Counted from the stretch's first letter, positions 35,183-43,329 are shown. The stretch is 45,659 nt of DNA from Streptomyces sp. H27-H1 (GCF_026627445.1 NZ_JAPNLJ010000053.1:1-45659); one strand, 5' to 3'. The notes: generated by a model not told the origin, from the letters alone. Translations and numbers: made by a program.

Positions 35183-35791
35183 ATGGGGTGGCAGACGAGC
35201 TGGACCGAGATCCTCGGGTTCGTCACGGGGGCCGTGTGCGTCTGGCTGGTCGCCCGGCAGCACATCGCGAACTGGCCGATCGGCATCGCGAACAACGTGT
35301 TCTTCATCGTGCTCTTCGCCCAGGCGGGCCTCTACGCCGGCGCCGGGCTGCAGATCGTCTTCATCGCCCTCGCCGCGTACGGCTGGTGGTCCTGGACCCA
35401 CGGGGGCGGACCGGGAACGGCCTCGGCCCTGCCGGTACGCCGTACCACCGCCGCCGAGTGGGCCGTGCTGGCCGCGGCGGGAGCGGTCGGCGTACTCGGC
35501 CTGACCCTCCTGCTGAGCCGGGTCACCGACTCCACCGTCCCGTTCTGGGACGCGCTGACGACCGGGCTCTCGCTCATGGCCACCTACGGGCAGTGCCGCA
35601 AGCTCGTCGAATCCTGGTGGCTGTGGATCGCCGCCGACCTCGTGTACATCCCGCTGTACATCTACCAGGGGCTCTACCTGACCTCGCTGCTCTACGTCGT
35701 CTTCCTCGGCCTGTGCGTGGCCGGACTGCTCGGCTGGCGCCGGGCGCTCCCCGCCCGCGGAGCCCACCAGGCGCGGCAGGCGATGGCATGA
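35183..35791 (+). CDS. pnuC: Nicotinamide riboside transporter PnuC
   Basis: A 202-residue inner-membrane protein with about seven hydrophobic helices. The PnuC family is shown by WTEILGFVTGAVCVWLVAR with NWPIGIANN (about residues 7-39), YGWWSW near residue 70, and the C-terminal ESWWLWIAADLVYIPLY (about residues 150-166). It imports nicotinamide riboside for NAD salvage by facilitated diffusion. The ATG at 35183 has a gggagggg site. Its stop overlaps the nadR-like gene as ATGA, and this is the first gene of the operator-controlled operon. Confidence 0.95.
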   Translation: MGWQTSWTEILGFVTGAVCVWLVARQHIANWPIGIANNVFFIVLFAQAGLYAGAGLQIVFIALAAYGWWSWTHGGGPGTASALPVRRTTAAEWAVLAAAGAVGVLGLTLLLSRVTDSTVPFWDALTTGLSLMATYGQCRKLVESWWLWIAADLVYIPLYIYQGLYLTSLLYVVFLGLCVAGLLGWRRALPARGAHQARQAMA

Positions 35792-36924
35792 AGCGCTACG
35801 GCCACGGGCTGGTCCTCGGAAAGTTCTATCCGCCGCACGCCGGCCACCACCACCTGGTGCGCACCGCTCAGGACCAGTGCGAGCGGCTGACGGTACTGGT
35901 CTGCGCGGCCTCGGTGGAGTCCGTACCGCTCGCCGACCGGGTCGCCTGGGTGCGCGAGGCGCACCCGGGGGCCGACGTGGTCGGAGCGGTCGACGACATC
36001 CCGGTCGACCTCCACGACCCGGCGGTCTGGGAGGCCCACATGGCGATCTTCCGGGGCGCGGTGGGCCGGCCGGTCGACGCCGTCTTCACCTCCGAGGCCT
36101 ACGGGACCGAGCTCGCGCGGCGGTTCGCGGCCGAGGCGGTCTGCGTGGACCGGGAACGCACCCTCTTCCCGGTGTCCGGCACGGCCGTACGGGCCGACCC
36201 CGTCGGGAACTGGGAGTTCCTGGGACCCGCCGTACGGGCCGCACTGACCAGGCGGGTCGTCGTACTGGGCGCCGAGTCCACCGGCACGACCACGCTGTCG
36301 CGGGCGCTGGCGGCGCACTGGCGGGAGCGCGGCGGGGTGTGGGCGAAGACGGGCTGGGTCGCCGAGTACGGCCGCCGGTACAGCGAGGAGCGGCTGGCGG
36401 AGGCGCGCGCGGCGGACCCGGCGGCGACCTGGGCCGATGTGAGCTTCACCTCGGCGGAGTTCCCGGTGATCGCACGGCGGCAGGACGCGGAGGAGGAGCG
36501 GGCGGCCCGGCTGGGGTCACCGGTGCTCTTCTGCGACACCGACTCCTTCGCCACCGGGATCTGGCACGAGCGCTACATGGGCGGGCGCAACGAGGAGGTC
36601 GAGCGGATCGCCGCCGGCACCCGGCGGGACCTGTACCTGCTCACCGACCACGCGGACGTGCCCTTCGAGGACGACGGGCTCCGCGACGGACCACAGCTGA
36701 GGCCGTGGATGACCGGGCGGTTCCTGGCGGAACTGGAGCGGACCGGGAAGCGCTTCCTCGTGCTCCGCGGGGACCGGGAGACGAGGCTGGCGGCTGCGGC
36801 GGCGGCCGTAGACGGACTCCTGGCGGAAGGCTGGCAGTTCGCCGATCCGCTGCCGGAACGGGTGGCGGATCCGGTGGCGGTGGCGGGGCAGGTGTCCGGA
36901 CGGATGCGGGAGCGGAGCCGATGA
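35788..36924 (+). CDS. nadR: NadR-like NMN adenylyltransferase / NR kinase
   Basis: A 378-residue two-domain enzyme. The N-terminal nucleotidyltransferase has GKFYPPHAGHHH (residues 11-22, the GxFxPxHxGH motif) and SGTAVRADP near residue 131, corresponding to the ISxTxxR motif, to make NAD from NMN. The C-terminal P-loop kinase domain has GAESTGTTTLS from residue 161, where the usual Lys of the NadR P-loop (GGES-x-GKS) is Thr167. Whether it still phosphorylates nicotinamide riboside is open. There is no N-terminal HTH, so unlike the enterobacterial protein it is not a repressor. It is coupled by ATGA overlaps to pnuC and the nrtR-like gene. Confidence 0.93.
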   Translation: MKRYGHGLVLGKFYPPHAGHHHLVRTAQDQCERLTVLVCAASVESVPLADRVAWVREAHPGADVVGAVDDIPVDLHDPAVWEAHMAIFRGAVGRPVDAVFTSEAYGTELARRFAAEAVCVDRERTLFPVSGTAVRADPVGNWEFLGPAVRAALTRRVVVLGAESTGTTTLSRALAAHWRERGGVWAKTGWVAEYGRRYSEERLAEARAADPAATWADVSFTSAEFPVIARRQDAEEERAARLGSPVLFCDTDSFATGIWHERYMGGRNEEVERIAAGTRRDLYLLTDHADVPFEDDGLRDGPQLRPWMTGRFLAELERTGKRFLVLRGDRETRLAAAAAAVDGLLAEGWQFADPLPERVADPVAVAGQVSGRMRERSR

Positions 36925-37679
36925 GTGCAACCGGACAGGGACACGGCTACGACCCGCACGCCTTCGAACCCTTCGCGGTGACCGTCGACCTCGCCGTCTT
37001 CACCGTGCGCGACGGGATCCTGCACGTCCTGCTGATCCGGCGCGGCCAGGAGCCGTACGCGGGAGCCTGGGCGCTGCCCGGCGGCTTCCTGCTGCCCCGG
37101 GAATCCGCGGAGGCCGCCGCCCGGCGTGAACTGGCCGAGGAGACCGGCCTGTCGGCGGAGGTGATCGCCGCCCTGCACCTGGACCAGCTGCGCACCTACA
37201 GCGAACCCGACCGCGACCCCCGGATGCGGGTCGTCTCGGTGGCCTTCACCGCGCTCGTCCCCGATCTGCCGGAACCGGTGGCCGGGGGCGGCGGAGACGC
37301 GGACCGCGCCCGCTGGGCGGCAGTGGGGGAGGCCTGCGATCCGGCCTTCCAACTGGCCTTCGACCACGCGGAGATCCTCGCGGACGCCCGTTCCCGCGTG
37401 GGCGCGAAGCTGGAGTACAGCTGCCTGGCCACCGCCTTCTGCCCGCCCGAGTTCACCCTCGGCGAGCTCCAGGCCGTCTACGAGACCGTCTGGGACACCG
37501 CCCTGGACCGCCCCAACTTCCGCCGCAAGGTCCTGGCCACGCCCGGCTTCGTCGAGGCCGTGCCCGGAGCCGCCCGGCTCACCGGGGGCCGCGGCAAACC
37601 GGCCGCGCTCTACCGGCCCGGTCCCGCGACCACCCTGCACCCGCCCCTGCTGCGCCCCTCGGAAGGACACGTGCGATGA
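36921..37679 (+). CDS. nrtR: NrtR-type Nudix-related transcriptional regulator
   Basis: A 252-residue protein. The N-terminal Nudix fold carries a full Nudix box G55-x5-E61-x7-R69-E70-L-x-E73-E74-x-G76. The C-terminal part (about residues 160-230) has EFTLGELQAVYETVWDTALD and NFRRKVL, the winged-helix DNA-binding domain of NrtR. NrtR represses NAD genes and is released by ADP-ribose. Many NrtR proteins have a broken Nudix box; this one is intact, so it may also hydrolyse ADP-ribose or a related nucleotide. It is encoded within its probable target operon, with overlapping ATGA starts on both sides. Confidence 0.92.
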   Translation: MSATGQGHGYDPHAFEPFAVTVDLAVFTVRDGILHVLLIRRGQEPYAGAWALPGGFLLPRESAEAAARRELAEETGLSAEVIAALHLDQLRTYSEPDRDPRMRVVSVAFTALVPDLPEPVAGGGGDADRARWAAVGEACDPAFQLAFDHAEILADARSRVGAKLEYSCLATAFCPPEFTLGELQAVYETVWDTALDRPNFRRKVLATPGFVEAVPGAARLTGGRGKPAALYRPGPATTLHPPLLRPSEGHVR

Positions 37680-38701
37680 CCACGACCAGGCACACGAAGC
37701 GAGCGGCGACCGGAGCCCTGATGGGCCTGGCGCTGGGAGACGCGCTCGGCTTCCCGACGGAGTTCAACGACGTACCGGGGATCCTGGCCAAGACCGGCCC
37801 CTGGCGGTCCATGGAACTGCCCCGGCCGGCGATCGTCACCGACGACACCCAGATGACACTGGCCTTCGCCCGGGGCATACGGACCGCCGCGGACCGGGGC
37901 CGGGTGGGCCCGCTGCGGCTGGCCCGGCCGGTCCGGGAGGAGTTCGTCGACTGGTACCACTCCCCGGAGAACAACCGGGCCCCGGGCCGCACCTGCCTGA
38001 AGGCCTGCAGCCTGCTGAACCTGCCCGAGCGGGACTGGCGCGACGCCAGCCAGCTCGGCTCCAAAGGCTGCGGAGCGAACATGCGGGTGGCTCCGGCCGG
38101 GCTGGTGCCGGACTGGACGCAGGAGGAGAGGGCCGGCGCGGCCCAGCTCCAGTCGGCCCTGACCCACGGCCACCCGACGGCTCTGGCCGCCTCCGACCTC
38201 ACGGCGCGGGCCGTGTACCTGCTGGCCCAGGGCACCGAGGTGACCGGGCTGGTCGGGCAGCTGCGCTCGTACGCCCTGGAGAACCGCACCCGCTACCACG
38301 AGCGCTGGCTCGGCGACCTCTGGACACGGACGGCCTGCGACCCCTCGGCCGAATCCTTCATGGCGCGCGGCTGGGACGAATGCCTGGCGGTCCTGGACCG
38401 GCTGGCGGCGGCCCTGCGCACGCCGTCCCCGGAAACGGACCCCTGCCTGACGACGGGTGACGGCTGGATCGCCGAGGAGGCTCTTGCCACCGCCCTCCAG
38501 TGCTTCCTCCTCTTCCCGGAGGAACCGCTCCTGGCCCTGCGCCGAGCGGCCTGTACGCGAGGCGACTCCGACTCCATCGCCTGCCTCGCCGGCGCCTTCG
38601 CGGGCGCCCACCTCGGCGCGGACGCCTGGCCCCGCGACTGGGAGGGCCGTATCGAGTACCGCGCCGAACTCCTCGCCTTCGGCGCACTCTGGGACGCGTG
38701 A
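37676..38701 (+). CDS. ADP-ribosylglycohydrolase (DraG/ARH family)
   Basis: A 341-residue Mg-dependent ADP-ribosyl-hydrolase. Family motifs are GLALGDALGFPTEF at residues 17-30, TDDTQM with the metal-binding T55-D56-D57, and GDSDSIACLAGAFAGA from residue 296 with the second metal site D297/D299. It removes ADP-ribose from arginine or related groups on proteins, or from free conjugates. It is the last gene of the pnuC-nadR-nrtR operon and overlaps nrtR as ATGA. Its product ADP-ribose would be the inducer of NrtR, an attractive feedback loop that is inferred. Confidence 0.93.
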   Translation: MTTTRHTKRAATGALMGLALGDALGFPTEFNDVPGILAKTGPWRSMELPRPAIVTDDTQMTLAFARGIRTAADRGRVGPLRLARPVREEFVDWYHSPENNRAPGRTCLKACSLLNLPERDWRDASQLGSKGCGANMRVAPAGLVPDWTQEERAGAAQLQSALTHGHPTALAASDLTARAVYLLAQGTEVTGLVGQLRSYALENRTRYHERWLGDLWTRTACDPSAESFMARGWDECLAVLDRLAAALRTPSPETDPCLTTGDGWIAEEALATALQCFLLFPEEPLLALRRAACTRGDSDSIACLAGAFAGAHLGADAWPRDWEGRIEYRAELLAFGALWDA

Positions 38702-39031
38702 GCCGGCGGGGACGATCACCCATCGGCCTTCCGGTAGAGGTTCGTTGACAGGTCCTCGCGGATCGCATGGGAGGGCGGCCGGGCTGGCTGCGCGGCGCCC
38801 GGAACTGGCGGCTGATCCAGCACTAGCAGCCGGTCGCCTTCGTCACCGACGAGGGGGAAGTGACGTACCTGAGGTGGAACGCGAGGAGTTCGAGCGGCTC
38901 CTCGCCCCCGCCACACCCGTGCGGCCGGATCCGGAGCGCCGTGTCGAGCGCGCCCCGTGGCCGCTGGGAGGTCCGAGCCGCCCGCGACCCCGAACTGGGG
39001 CCCGGCCTGACCCCGTGACGCGGCGAACGGC
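38702..39031. other. 330-bp gap with decayed coding traces
   Basis: There is no intact gene and no clear terminator after the glycohydrolase. The region includes the probable pseudogene remnant at 38767-39035 and an isolated TTGACA (38744-38749) without a convincing -10. Confidence 0.5.
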
Positions 39032-39035
39032 CTAG
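38767..39035 (+). pseudogene. Decayed gene remnant
   Basis: Three fragments read as protein in sequence: MGGRPGWLRGARNWRLIQH, an in-frame TAG (38824-38826), then QPVAFVTDEGEVTYLR. After a frame change comes EVEREEFERLLAPATPVRP up to a TAG at 39033-39035. The pattern fits a small gene broken by a nonsense mutation and a frameshift. The family is not recognised. It converges on the nucleotidyltransferase gene. Confidence 0.35.
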
Positions 39036-39739
39036 CCCAGCGCCGACGCGCGGCGGGTGCGCAGGAGGAAGTCCTCCACGCGCGGGAGGTCCGGGGCTTC
39101 GGGGAGGCCGGTCGTGCCGAGGGCAAACTCGGTTTCCTCCGTCAGGCGGGTCATCCAGGCGTCGACCTCGTCCCAGGTGAGCTCGCCGCGGCGGACCGCG
39201 AGGAGGCGGTCGCGGTAGGGGCTCGCGTCGATCGCCAGGCGGCCGGTGCGCAGCAGGTCGCGGCAGGACAGGAGCAGGCGCAGCAGGTGCATGGCGTGCT
39301 TCCAGCGCGGGGCGCCGTGGTTGCGGAGGTCGCCGAGGAGTTTGCCGCGCTGGGAGGCGGCGTACCGGCTGAAGGTGACGTGGGCCCGGCGGGAGAGGAA
39401 CGCCTCGCGCAGCGAGAGGAGTTCTGCTCCGACCGGGGTGAGGTCCTCCACGAGAGGGGAGTGGAGGACCTCCAGGATGTTCGGGTTGGCGCGCAGTGCG
39501 AGTTCGCAGAAGCGCTCCAGCTCCCACGAGAACTCCTCGTCCCAGGGCCCGTCCACGTGCGCCGGCGGCTTCTCGAAGCGCCAGAACAGCGGTGTGGGGG
39601 TGAGGTAGACACCGCGCCGGTCGGTGTCGCTCGCCTCGGTCGCCAGGCCGAACGCCCTCGAACCCATCACGCACGAGTAGACCGTGTGGTCCCTGACCAG
39701 GGTGAGTTCGAGCGGCTCGGGCGTCGGCTTGTCGTTCAT
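39032..39739 (-). CDS. RlaP-type nucleotidyltransferase
   Basis: A 235-residue DNA-polymerase-beta-fold protein. The motif GSRAFGLATEASDTDRRGVYL (residues 26-46) contains the GS-x9-D-x-D signature with D38 and D40 as metal ligands. The rest (FSWELERFCELALRANPNILEVLHSP, KHAMHLLRLLL) matches the RlaP family (RNA repair-associated polymerase-beta-like). Such proteins often sit beside RNA ligase or RtcB genes; none is present here, so it is an orphan. The ATG is at 39739. Confidence 0.82.
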   Translation of the reverse strand: MNDKPTPEPLELTLVRDHTVYSCVMGSRAFGLATEASDTDRRGVYLTPTPLFWRFEKPPAHVDGPWDEEFSWELERFCELALRANPNILEVLHSPLVEDLTPVGAELLSLREAFLSRRAHVTFSRYAASQRGKLLGDLRNHGAPRWKHAMHLLRLLLSCRDLLRTGRLAIDASPYRDRLLAVRRGELTWDEVDAWMTRLTEETEFALGTTGLPEAPDLPRVEDFLLRTRRASALG

Positions 39740-39767
39740 CCGCCGAGACTAGGCAGGTATCTCTGCG

Positions 39768-40223
39768 CTACGCGAGGGAGATTTCGCCCGCCGGGGAGAC
39801 GGTGATCTTCTTCTCGGCCAGGGGCCGGGTGGCCGGACCGTGCGCGACCGCGCCGTCCGCCACTTTGAACTTGCTTCCGTGGCAAGGGCAGTCGATCGTG
39901 CCGGCCTCCACCTTGTCCACGAGGCAGCCCGAGTGCGTGCACACCGCCGTGAAGCAGCGGAAGGAGCCCGCCGTCGGCTGGGTGACGACCAGCTTCTCGT
40001 CCTTGAGGACCCTGCCGCCGCCGACCGGTACCTCCGAGGACTTGACCAGCGCCTTGGCGTCCCCGGCCGGTGCCTCCGGACTCTGCGCCGTGGGCGCGCT
40101 GCCGCCCTCGGACTTCGGCTTCGTCTCGTCGGCTCCGCCGCACGCGGTCAGCACGCCGCCTGCCAGGACTCCGGCGCCGGCGGTGAGAACCGTGCGCCGG
40201 GCGGTGCGGGTGGGGTCGTTCAT
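39768..40223 (-). CDS. Exported Rieske [2Fe-2S] lipoprotein
   Basis: A 151-residue small Rieske protein. The N-terminus TARRTVLTAGAGVLAGG has the twin Arg of a Tat signal (R9-R10) and ends in a lipobox LTAC with Cys28, so the product should be folded in the cytosol, exported by Tat and lipid-anchored. A linker rich in Ser/Pro/Glu follows. The cluster ligands are C95-x-H97 (CTHSGC) and C112-x2-H115 (CPCHGSKF), with C100 and C114 as the disulfide pair. The redox partner is unknown. It lies 28 nt upstream of the nucleotidyltransferase start on the same strand. Confidence 0.93.
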   Translation of the reverse strand: MNDPTRTARRTVLTAGAGVLAGGVLTACGGADETKPKSEGGSAPTAQSPEAPAGDAKALVKSSEVPVGGGRVLKDEKLVVTQPTAGSFRCFTAVCTHSGCLVDKVEAGTIDCPCHGSKFKVADGAVAHGPATRPLAEKKITVSPAGEISLA

Positions 40224-40307
40224 GATTTCTCCTCGGGTGATCGCCGGGATTGGCGAGAGGCATCCTGGCGTGTGACGGGCCTCAGGAACACCCCGCCACG
40301 CCTTGGC

Positions 40308-40649
40308 TCAGCCCTCCGGCGGCCGGGGGACGAGTTCTCCCGGCGCGCCGTAAGCGCGTACGACCTCCCACACGCGCACCACGGCGTCCCGGTTCAGCGG
40401 TCCGTGGACGTGCGGGTAGCGGATCCCCGTTCCACCCTCCCGGCGGACCTCAGAGGTGAGGGCCTGCTCGTCGAGTTCCACGGCGAGCAGGGTCCCCGGT
40501 ACGCCGCCGTAGTGCGAGGCGGCGATCGCCAGCGCCGTCTCCGGATCCGCGGAACAGTGCACGAAACCCTCGGAGTCGAGGGAGGGCGGGGCGTACGGGC
40601 GCGCTGGATCGGCGGTCCAGTCGGCGAGCGGTACGAGGTGGAAGATCAT
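40308..40649 (-). CDS. DUF952 family protein
   Basis: A 113-residue single-domain protein. MIFHLVPLADW, then EGFVHCSADPETALAIAASHY and the C-terminal YPHVHGPLNRDAVV are the DUF952 hallmarks, related in fold to ADP-ribosyltransferase-like proteins. The biochemical function is unknown. The ATG at 40649 is chosen because the family starts there; a longer reading frame upstream lacks conservation. It is divergent from the YidB-like gene. Confidence 0.85.
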   Translation of the reverse strand: MIFHLVPLADWTADPARPYAPPSLDSEGFVHCSADPETALAIAASHYGGVPGTLLAVELDEQALTSEVRREGGTGIRYPHVHGPLNRDAVVRVWEVVRAYGAPGELVPRPPEG

Positions 40650-40785
40650 GCCGATCGTTCTACCGCAGTCGGCGCACGGCTCTGCGCCAAGTGGCAGAGG
40701 TGCCTGAATTGGGTGACATTGTCGGTATCTCGAAGCCGGCTGCGTCGAATTCCGTGCGCCCGGTCCCTCTTCGAAAGGCATCACC

Positions 40786-41244
40786 ATGGCGGGCAACGAC
40801 CTCGGCTCCCTTCTCGGCGGCCTCCTCGGCGGCAGCGGCGGACAGGGCGGCAGCGGTGGCGGCGGCAACATCCTCGGCGCCCTCCTCGGCGCGCTGACGG
40901 GCGGCGGGGGCGGAGCCCAGGCGGCCGGTGGCGCAGGCGGTGCCGGCGGAGCCGGGAACAACCCGCTCGGGGGGCTGATGGACATGCTGACCAAGTCGGG
41001 ACTCGCCGACCAGGCCCAGTCCTGGGTCGGTACCGGCGACAACAAGCCGGTCAGCGGCGCCGAGATCGCCAAGGCCCTGCCGGACGAGACCCTGGCCAAG
41101 GTCGCCGAGCAGGCGGGCGTCACCCCGCAGGACGCCGCCGACCAGCTCGCGCAGGCCCTCCCGCAGGCCGTGGACAAGCTGACCCCCGAGGGCTCGGTCC
41201 CGAGCGGCTCGCTGGAGGACATCATCAAGCAGCAGAACCTGTAG
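40786..41244 (+). CDS. YidB/DUF937 family protein
   Basis: A 152-residue protein. A Gly-rich N-terminal half (LGGLLGGSGGQGGSGGGG) is followed by the DUF937/YidB domain: LTKSGLADQAQSWVGTGDNKPVSG and AKALPDETLAKVAEQAGVT (about residues 68-115). Function is unknown; homologues are common in proteobacteria and actinobacteria. The ATG at 40786 has gaaagg upstream. A strong hairpin follows at 41263-41310. Confidence 0.87.
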   Translation: MAGNDLGSLLGGLLGGSGGQGGSGGGGNILGALLGALTGGGGGAQAAGGAGGAGGAGNNPLGGLMDMLTKSGLADQAQSWVGTGDNKPVSGAEIAKALPDETLAKVAEQAGVTPQDAADQLAQALPQAVDKLTPEGSVPSGSLEDIIKQQNL

Positions 41245-41262
41245 GCCGGGACTGCACTCCCG

Positions 41263-41310
41263 GCGAGGGCCCGGCGGCCCGTCCCAGCGGACGGACCGCC
41301 GGGTCCTCGC
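41263..41310 (+). terminator. Hairpin between YidB-like gene and tyrA
   Basis: Stem gcgagggcccggcggcccgtcc / ggacggaccgccgggtcctcgc has a few mismatches and loop cagc, and lies 19 nt after the stop. There is no T-run. Confidence 0.75.
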
Positions 41311-41369
41311 GCCGTCCCCGCTGGCTACCCTGAGGCAGGCACCGCCGTCACATACCCCTGGAGCACCCC

Positions 41370-42458
41370 GTGAGAACCGCCGTCGTCATCGGAACCGGAC
41401 TGATCGGCACCTCCGCGGCGCTCGCCCTCGCCGCCCGCGGCATCGCCGTCCACCTGGCCGACCGCGACCAGGGGCAGGTCCGTACGGCCGCCGCGCTCGG
41501 CGCCGGCACGGAGGAGGCCCACCAGGGCAGGGCCGACCTCGCGATCATCGCCGTACCGCCCGCCCACGTGGCCGCCGCCCTCGCCGACGCCATAGGCCGC
41601 GACCTGGCCCGCGCCTACGTGGACGTGGCCAGCGTCAAGGGCGGACCGCGCCGGGAACTGGACGCGCTCGGCGTGGACACGAAGACCTACATCGGCACCC
41701 ACCCGATGGCCGGCAAGGAGCAGTCCGGACCGCTCGCGGCCTCCGCCGACCTCTTCGAGGGCCGGCCCTGGGTGCTGACGCCGACCCGGGAGACCGACCA
41801 CGAGGTGCTGAACCTCGCACTGGAGCTGGTGGCGCTGTGCCGGGCCGTCCCGGTGGTCATGGACGCCGATGCCCACGACCGTGCCGTCGCGCTGGTCTCC
41901 CACACCCCGCAACTGGTCTCCAGCATGGTCGCGGCCCGGCTTGAGGAGGCCGACGAGACCGCGGTGCGGCTGTGCGGACAGGGCATCCGCGACGTGACCC
42001 GGATCGCCGCCTCCGACCCGCGGATGTGGGTGGAGATCCTCTCGGCGAACCCGGGACCCGTGGCGGACGTGCTCACGGGCATCGCCGCCGACCTGGAGGA
42101 GACGGTGCAAGCCCTACGGGGCCTGCAGTCGGCCGACGAGGCCAAGCGCCGCGGCGGCGCGGCCGGCATCGAGGACGTACTGCGCCGCGGCAACGCGGGA
42201 CGGGTCCGGGTGCCGGGCAAGCACGGAGCCGCCCCCACGGTCTACGAGACGGTGGCCGTCCTCATCTCCGACCAGCCGGGCGAACTCGCGCGGATCTTCG
42301 CCGACGCCGGCCGGGCCGGGGTCAACATCGAGGACGTGCGGATCGAGCACGCGACGGGCCAGCAGGCGGGCCTGGTCCAGCTGATGGTCGAACCCCGGGC
42401 GGTGACCGGCCTCAAGGCCGAGCTGCGCGAACGCGGCTGGGCACTGCGCCAGCAGTAG
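41370..42458 (+). CDS. tyrA: Prephenate dehydrogenase with ACT domain
   Basis: A 362-residue NAD(P)-dependent enzyme of tyrosine synthesis (prephenate to 4-hydroxyphenylpyruvate). The Rossmann motif is VVIGTGLIGTSAAL (residues 5-18), and the conserved YIGTHPMAGKEQSGP lies near residue 109. A C-terminal ACT domain (about residues 290-362, VAVLISDQPGELARIFADAG) suggests feedback control by tyrosine. The GTG at 41370 follows ctggag. It heads the tyrA-cmk-plsC-der run, with a 163-bp gap before cmk. Confidence 0.94.
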   Translation: MRTAVVIGTGLIGTSAALALAARGIAVHLADRDQGQVRTAAALGAGTEEAHQGRADLAIIAVPPAHVAAALADAIGRDLARAYVDVASVKGGPRRELDALGVDTKTYIGTHPMAGKEQSGPLAASADLFEGRPWVLTPTRETDHEVLNLALELVALCRAVPVVMDADAHDRAVALVSHTPQLVSSMVAARLEEADETAVRLCGQGIRDVTRIAASDPRMWVEILSANPGPVADVLTGIAADLEETVQALRGLQSADEAKRRGGAAGIEDVLRRGNAGRVRVPGKHGAAPTVYETVAVLISDQPGELARIFADAGRAGVNIEDVRIEHATGQQAGLVQLMVEPRAVTGLKAELRERGWALRQQ

Positions 42459-42621
42459 GCGGGGATCCCGGCCCACGGCCGCCCCGGCCCCGGCGCCCAC
42501 GGCCGCCCCGGGGCCGCCTGTCACGGCCCCGGCGGGCGACCGCGAAAAGCCCGGTAACCTGGAGGAGGGGCGCTATTGGCGCGCCCGGACACGTACGCGC
42601 AACCAGGAAGGTGCCCGCACC
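42459..42621. promoter_or_regulatory. tyrA/cmk spacer with direct repeat and possible promoter
   Basis: gcccacggccgccccgg occurs twice (42471-42487, 42495-42511). A -10-like TAACCT (42555-42560) stands 62 nt before the cmk start without a clear -35. It may contain a cmk-plsC-der promoter. Confidence 0.35.
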
Positions 42622-43329
42622 GTGGAAACCGCAGCTCCGACCGCCGTGATCGTCGCCATCGACGGTCCCTCCGGCACGGGCAAGTCCAGCACTTCCAAGG
42701 CCGTGGCCGCCAAGCTCGGGCTGCGCTACCTGGACACCGGCGCCCAGTACCGGGCCATCACCTGGTGGATGATCACCAACGGCATCGACATCGAGGACCC
42801 GCAGGCGATCGCCCTCGCGGCGGGCAAGCCCGTCATCGTGTCCGGCACGGATCCCTCCGCGCCGACCATCACCGTCGACGGCCACGACGCCTCCGGCCCG
42901 ATCCGGACCCAGGAGGTCACCTCCAAGGTCAGCGCCGTGAGCGCCGTCCCCGAGGTGCGCACCCTGATCACCGAGCTCCAGCGGTCCATCGCCGCCGAGG
43001 CGGCCGACGAGGCCGACGGCATCGTCGTCGAGGGCCGGGACATCGGCACCACCGTGCTGCCCGACGCCGACCTGAAGATCTTCCTCACCGCCTCCGCCGA
43101 GGCCCGCGCGGCCCGCCGCAGCGGCGAGCTGCGGGGCAAGGAGGCCACGGATCTCGCGGCCACCAAGGAGGCGCTGATCAAGCGCGACGCCGCCGACTCC
43201 GGCCGCAAGACCTCTCCGCTGGCCAAGGCCGGCGACGCGGTCGAGGTGGACACCACCGAGCTCACGCTCGACCGGGTGATCGAGTGCGTCGTGACCCTGG
43301 TCGAAGAGAAGCGGGCGGGCCGCAAGTGA
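42622..43329 (+). CDS. cmk: Cytidylate kinase
   Basis: A 235-residue (d)CMP kinase. The P-loop GPSGTGKSS lies at residues 15-23, LRYLDTGAQYRAITW near residue 35, and VVEGRDIGTTVLPDADLKIFLTAS near residue 136. It makes CDP from CMP in the cytosol. The GTG at 42622 follows aggaagg. Its stop overlaps the plsC start as GTGA, so translation is coupled. Confidence 0.97.
   Translation: METAAPTAVIVAIDGPSGTGKSSTSKAVAAKLGLRYLDTGAQYRAITWWMITNGIDIEDPQAIALAAGKPVIVSGTDPSAPTITVDGHDASGPIRTQEVTSKVSAVSAVPEVRTLITELQRSIAAEAADEADGIVVEGRDIGTTVLPDADLKIFLTASAEARAARRSGELRGKEATDLAATKEALIKRDAADSGRKTSPLAKAGDAVEVDTTELTLDRVIECVVTLVEEKRAGRK

Noticed and set aside
40650..41228. Longer upstream start for the DUF952 gene
   Set aside because: The extra part is antisense to the YidB-like gene and the family begins at MIFHLV.
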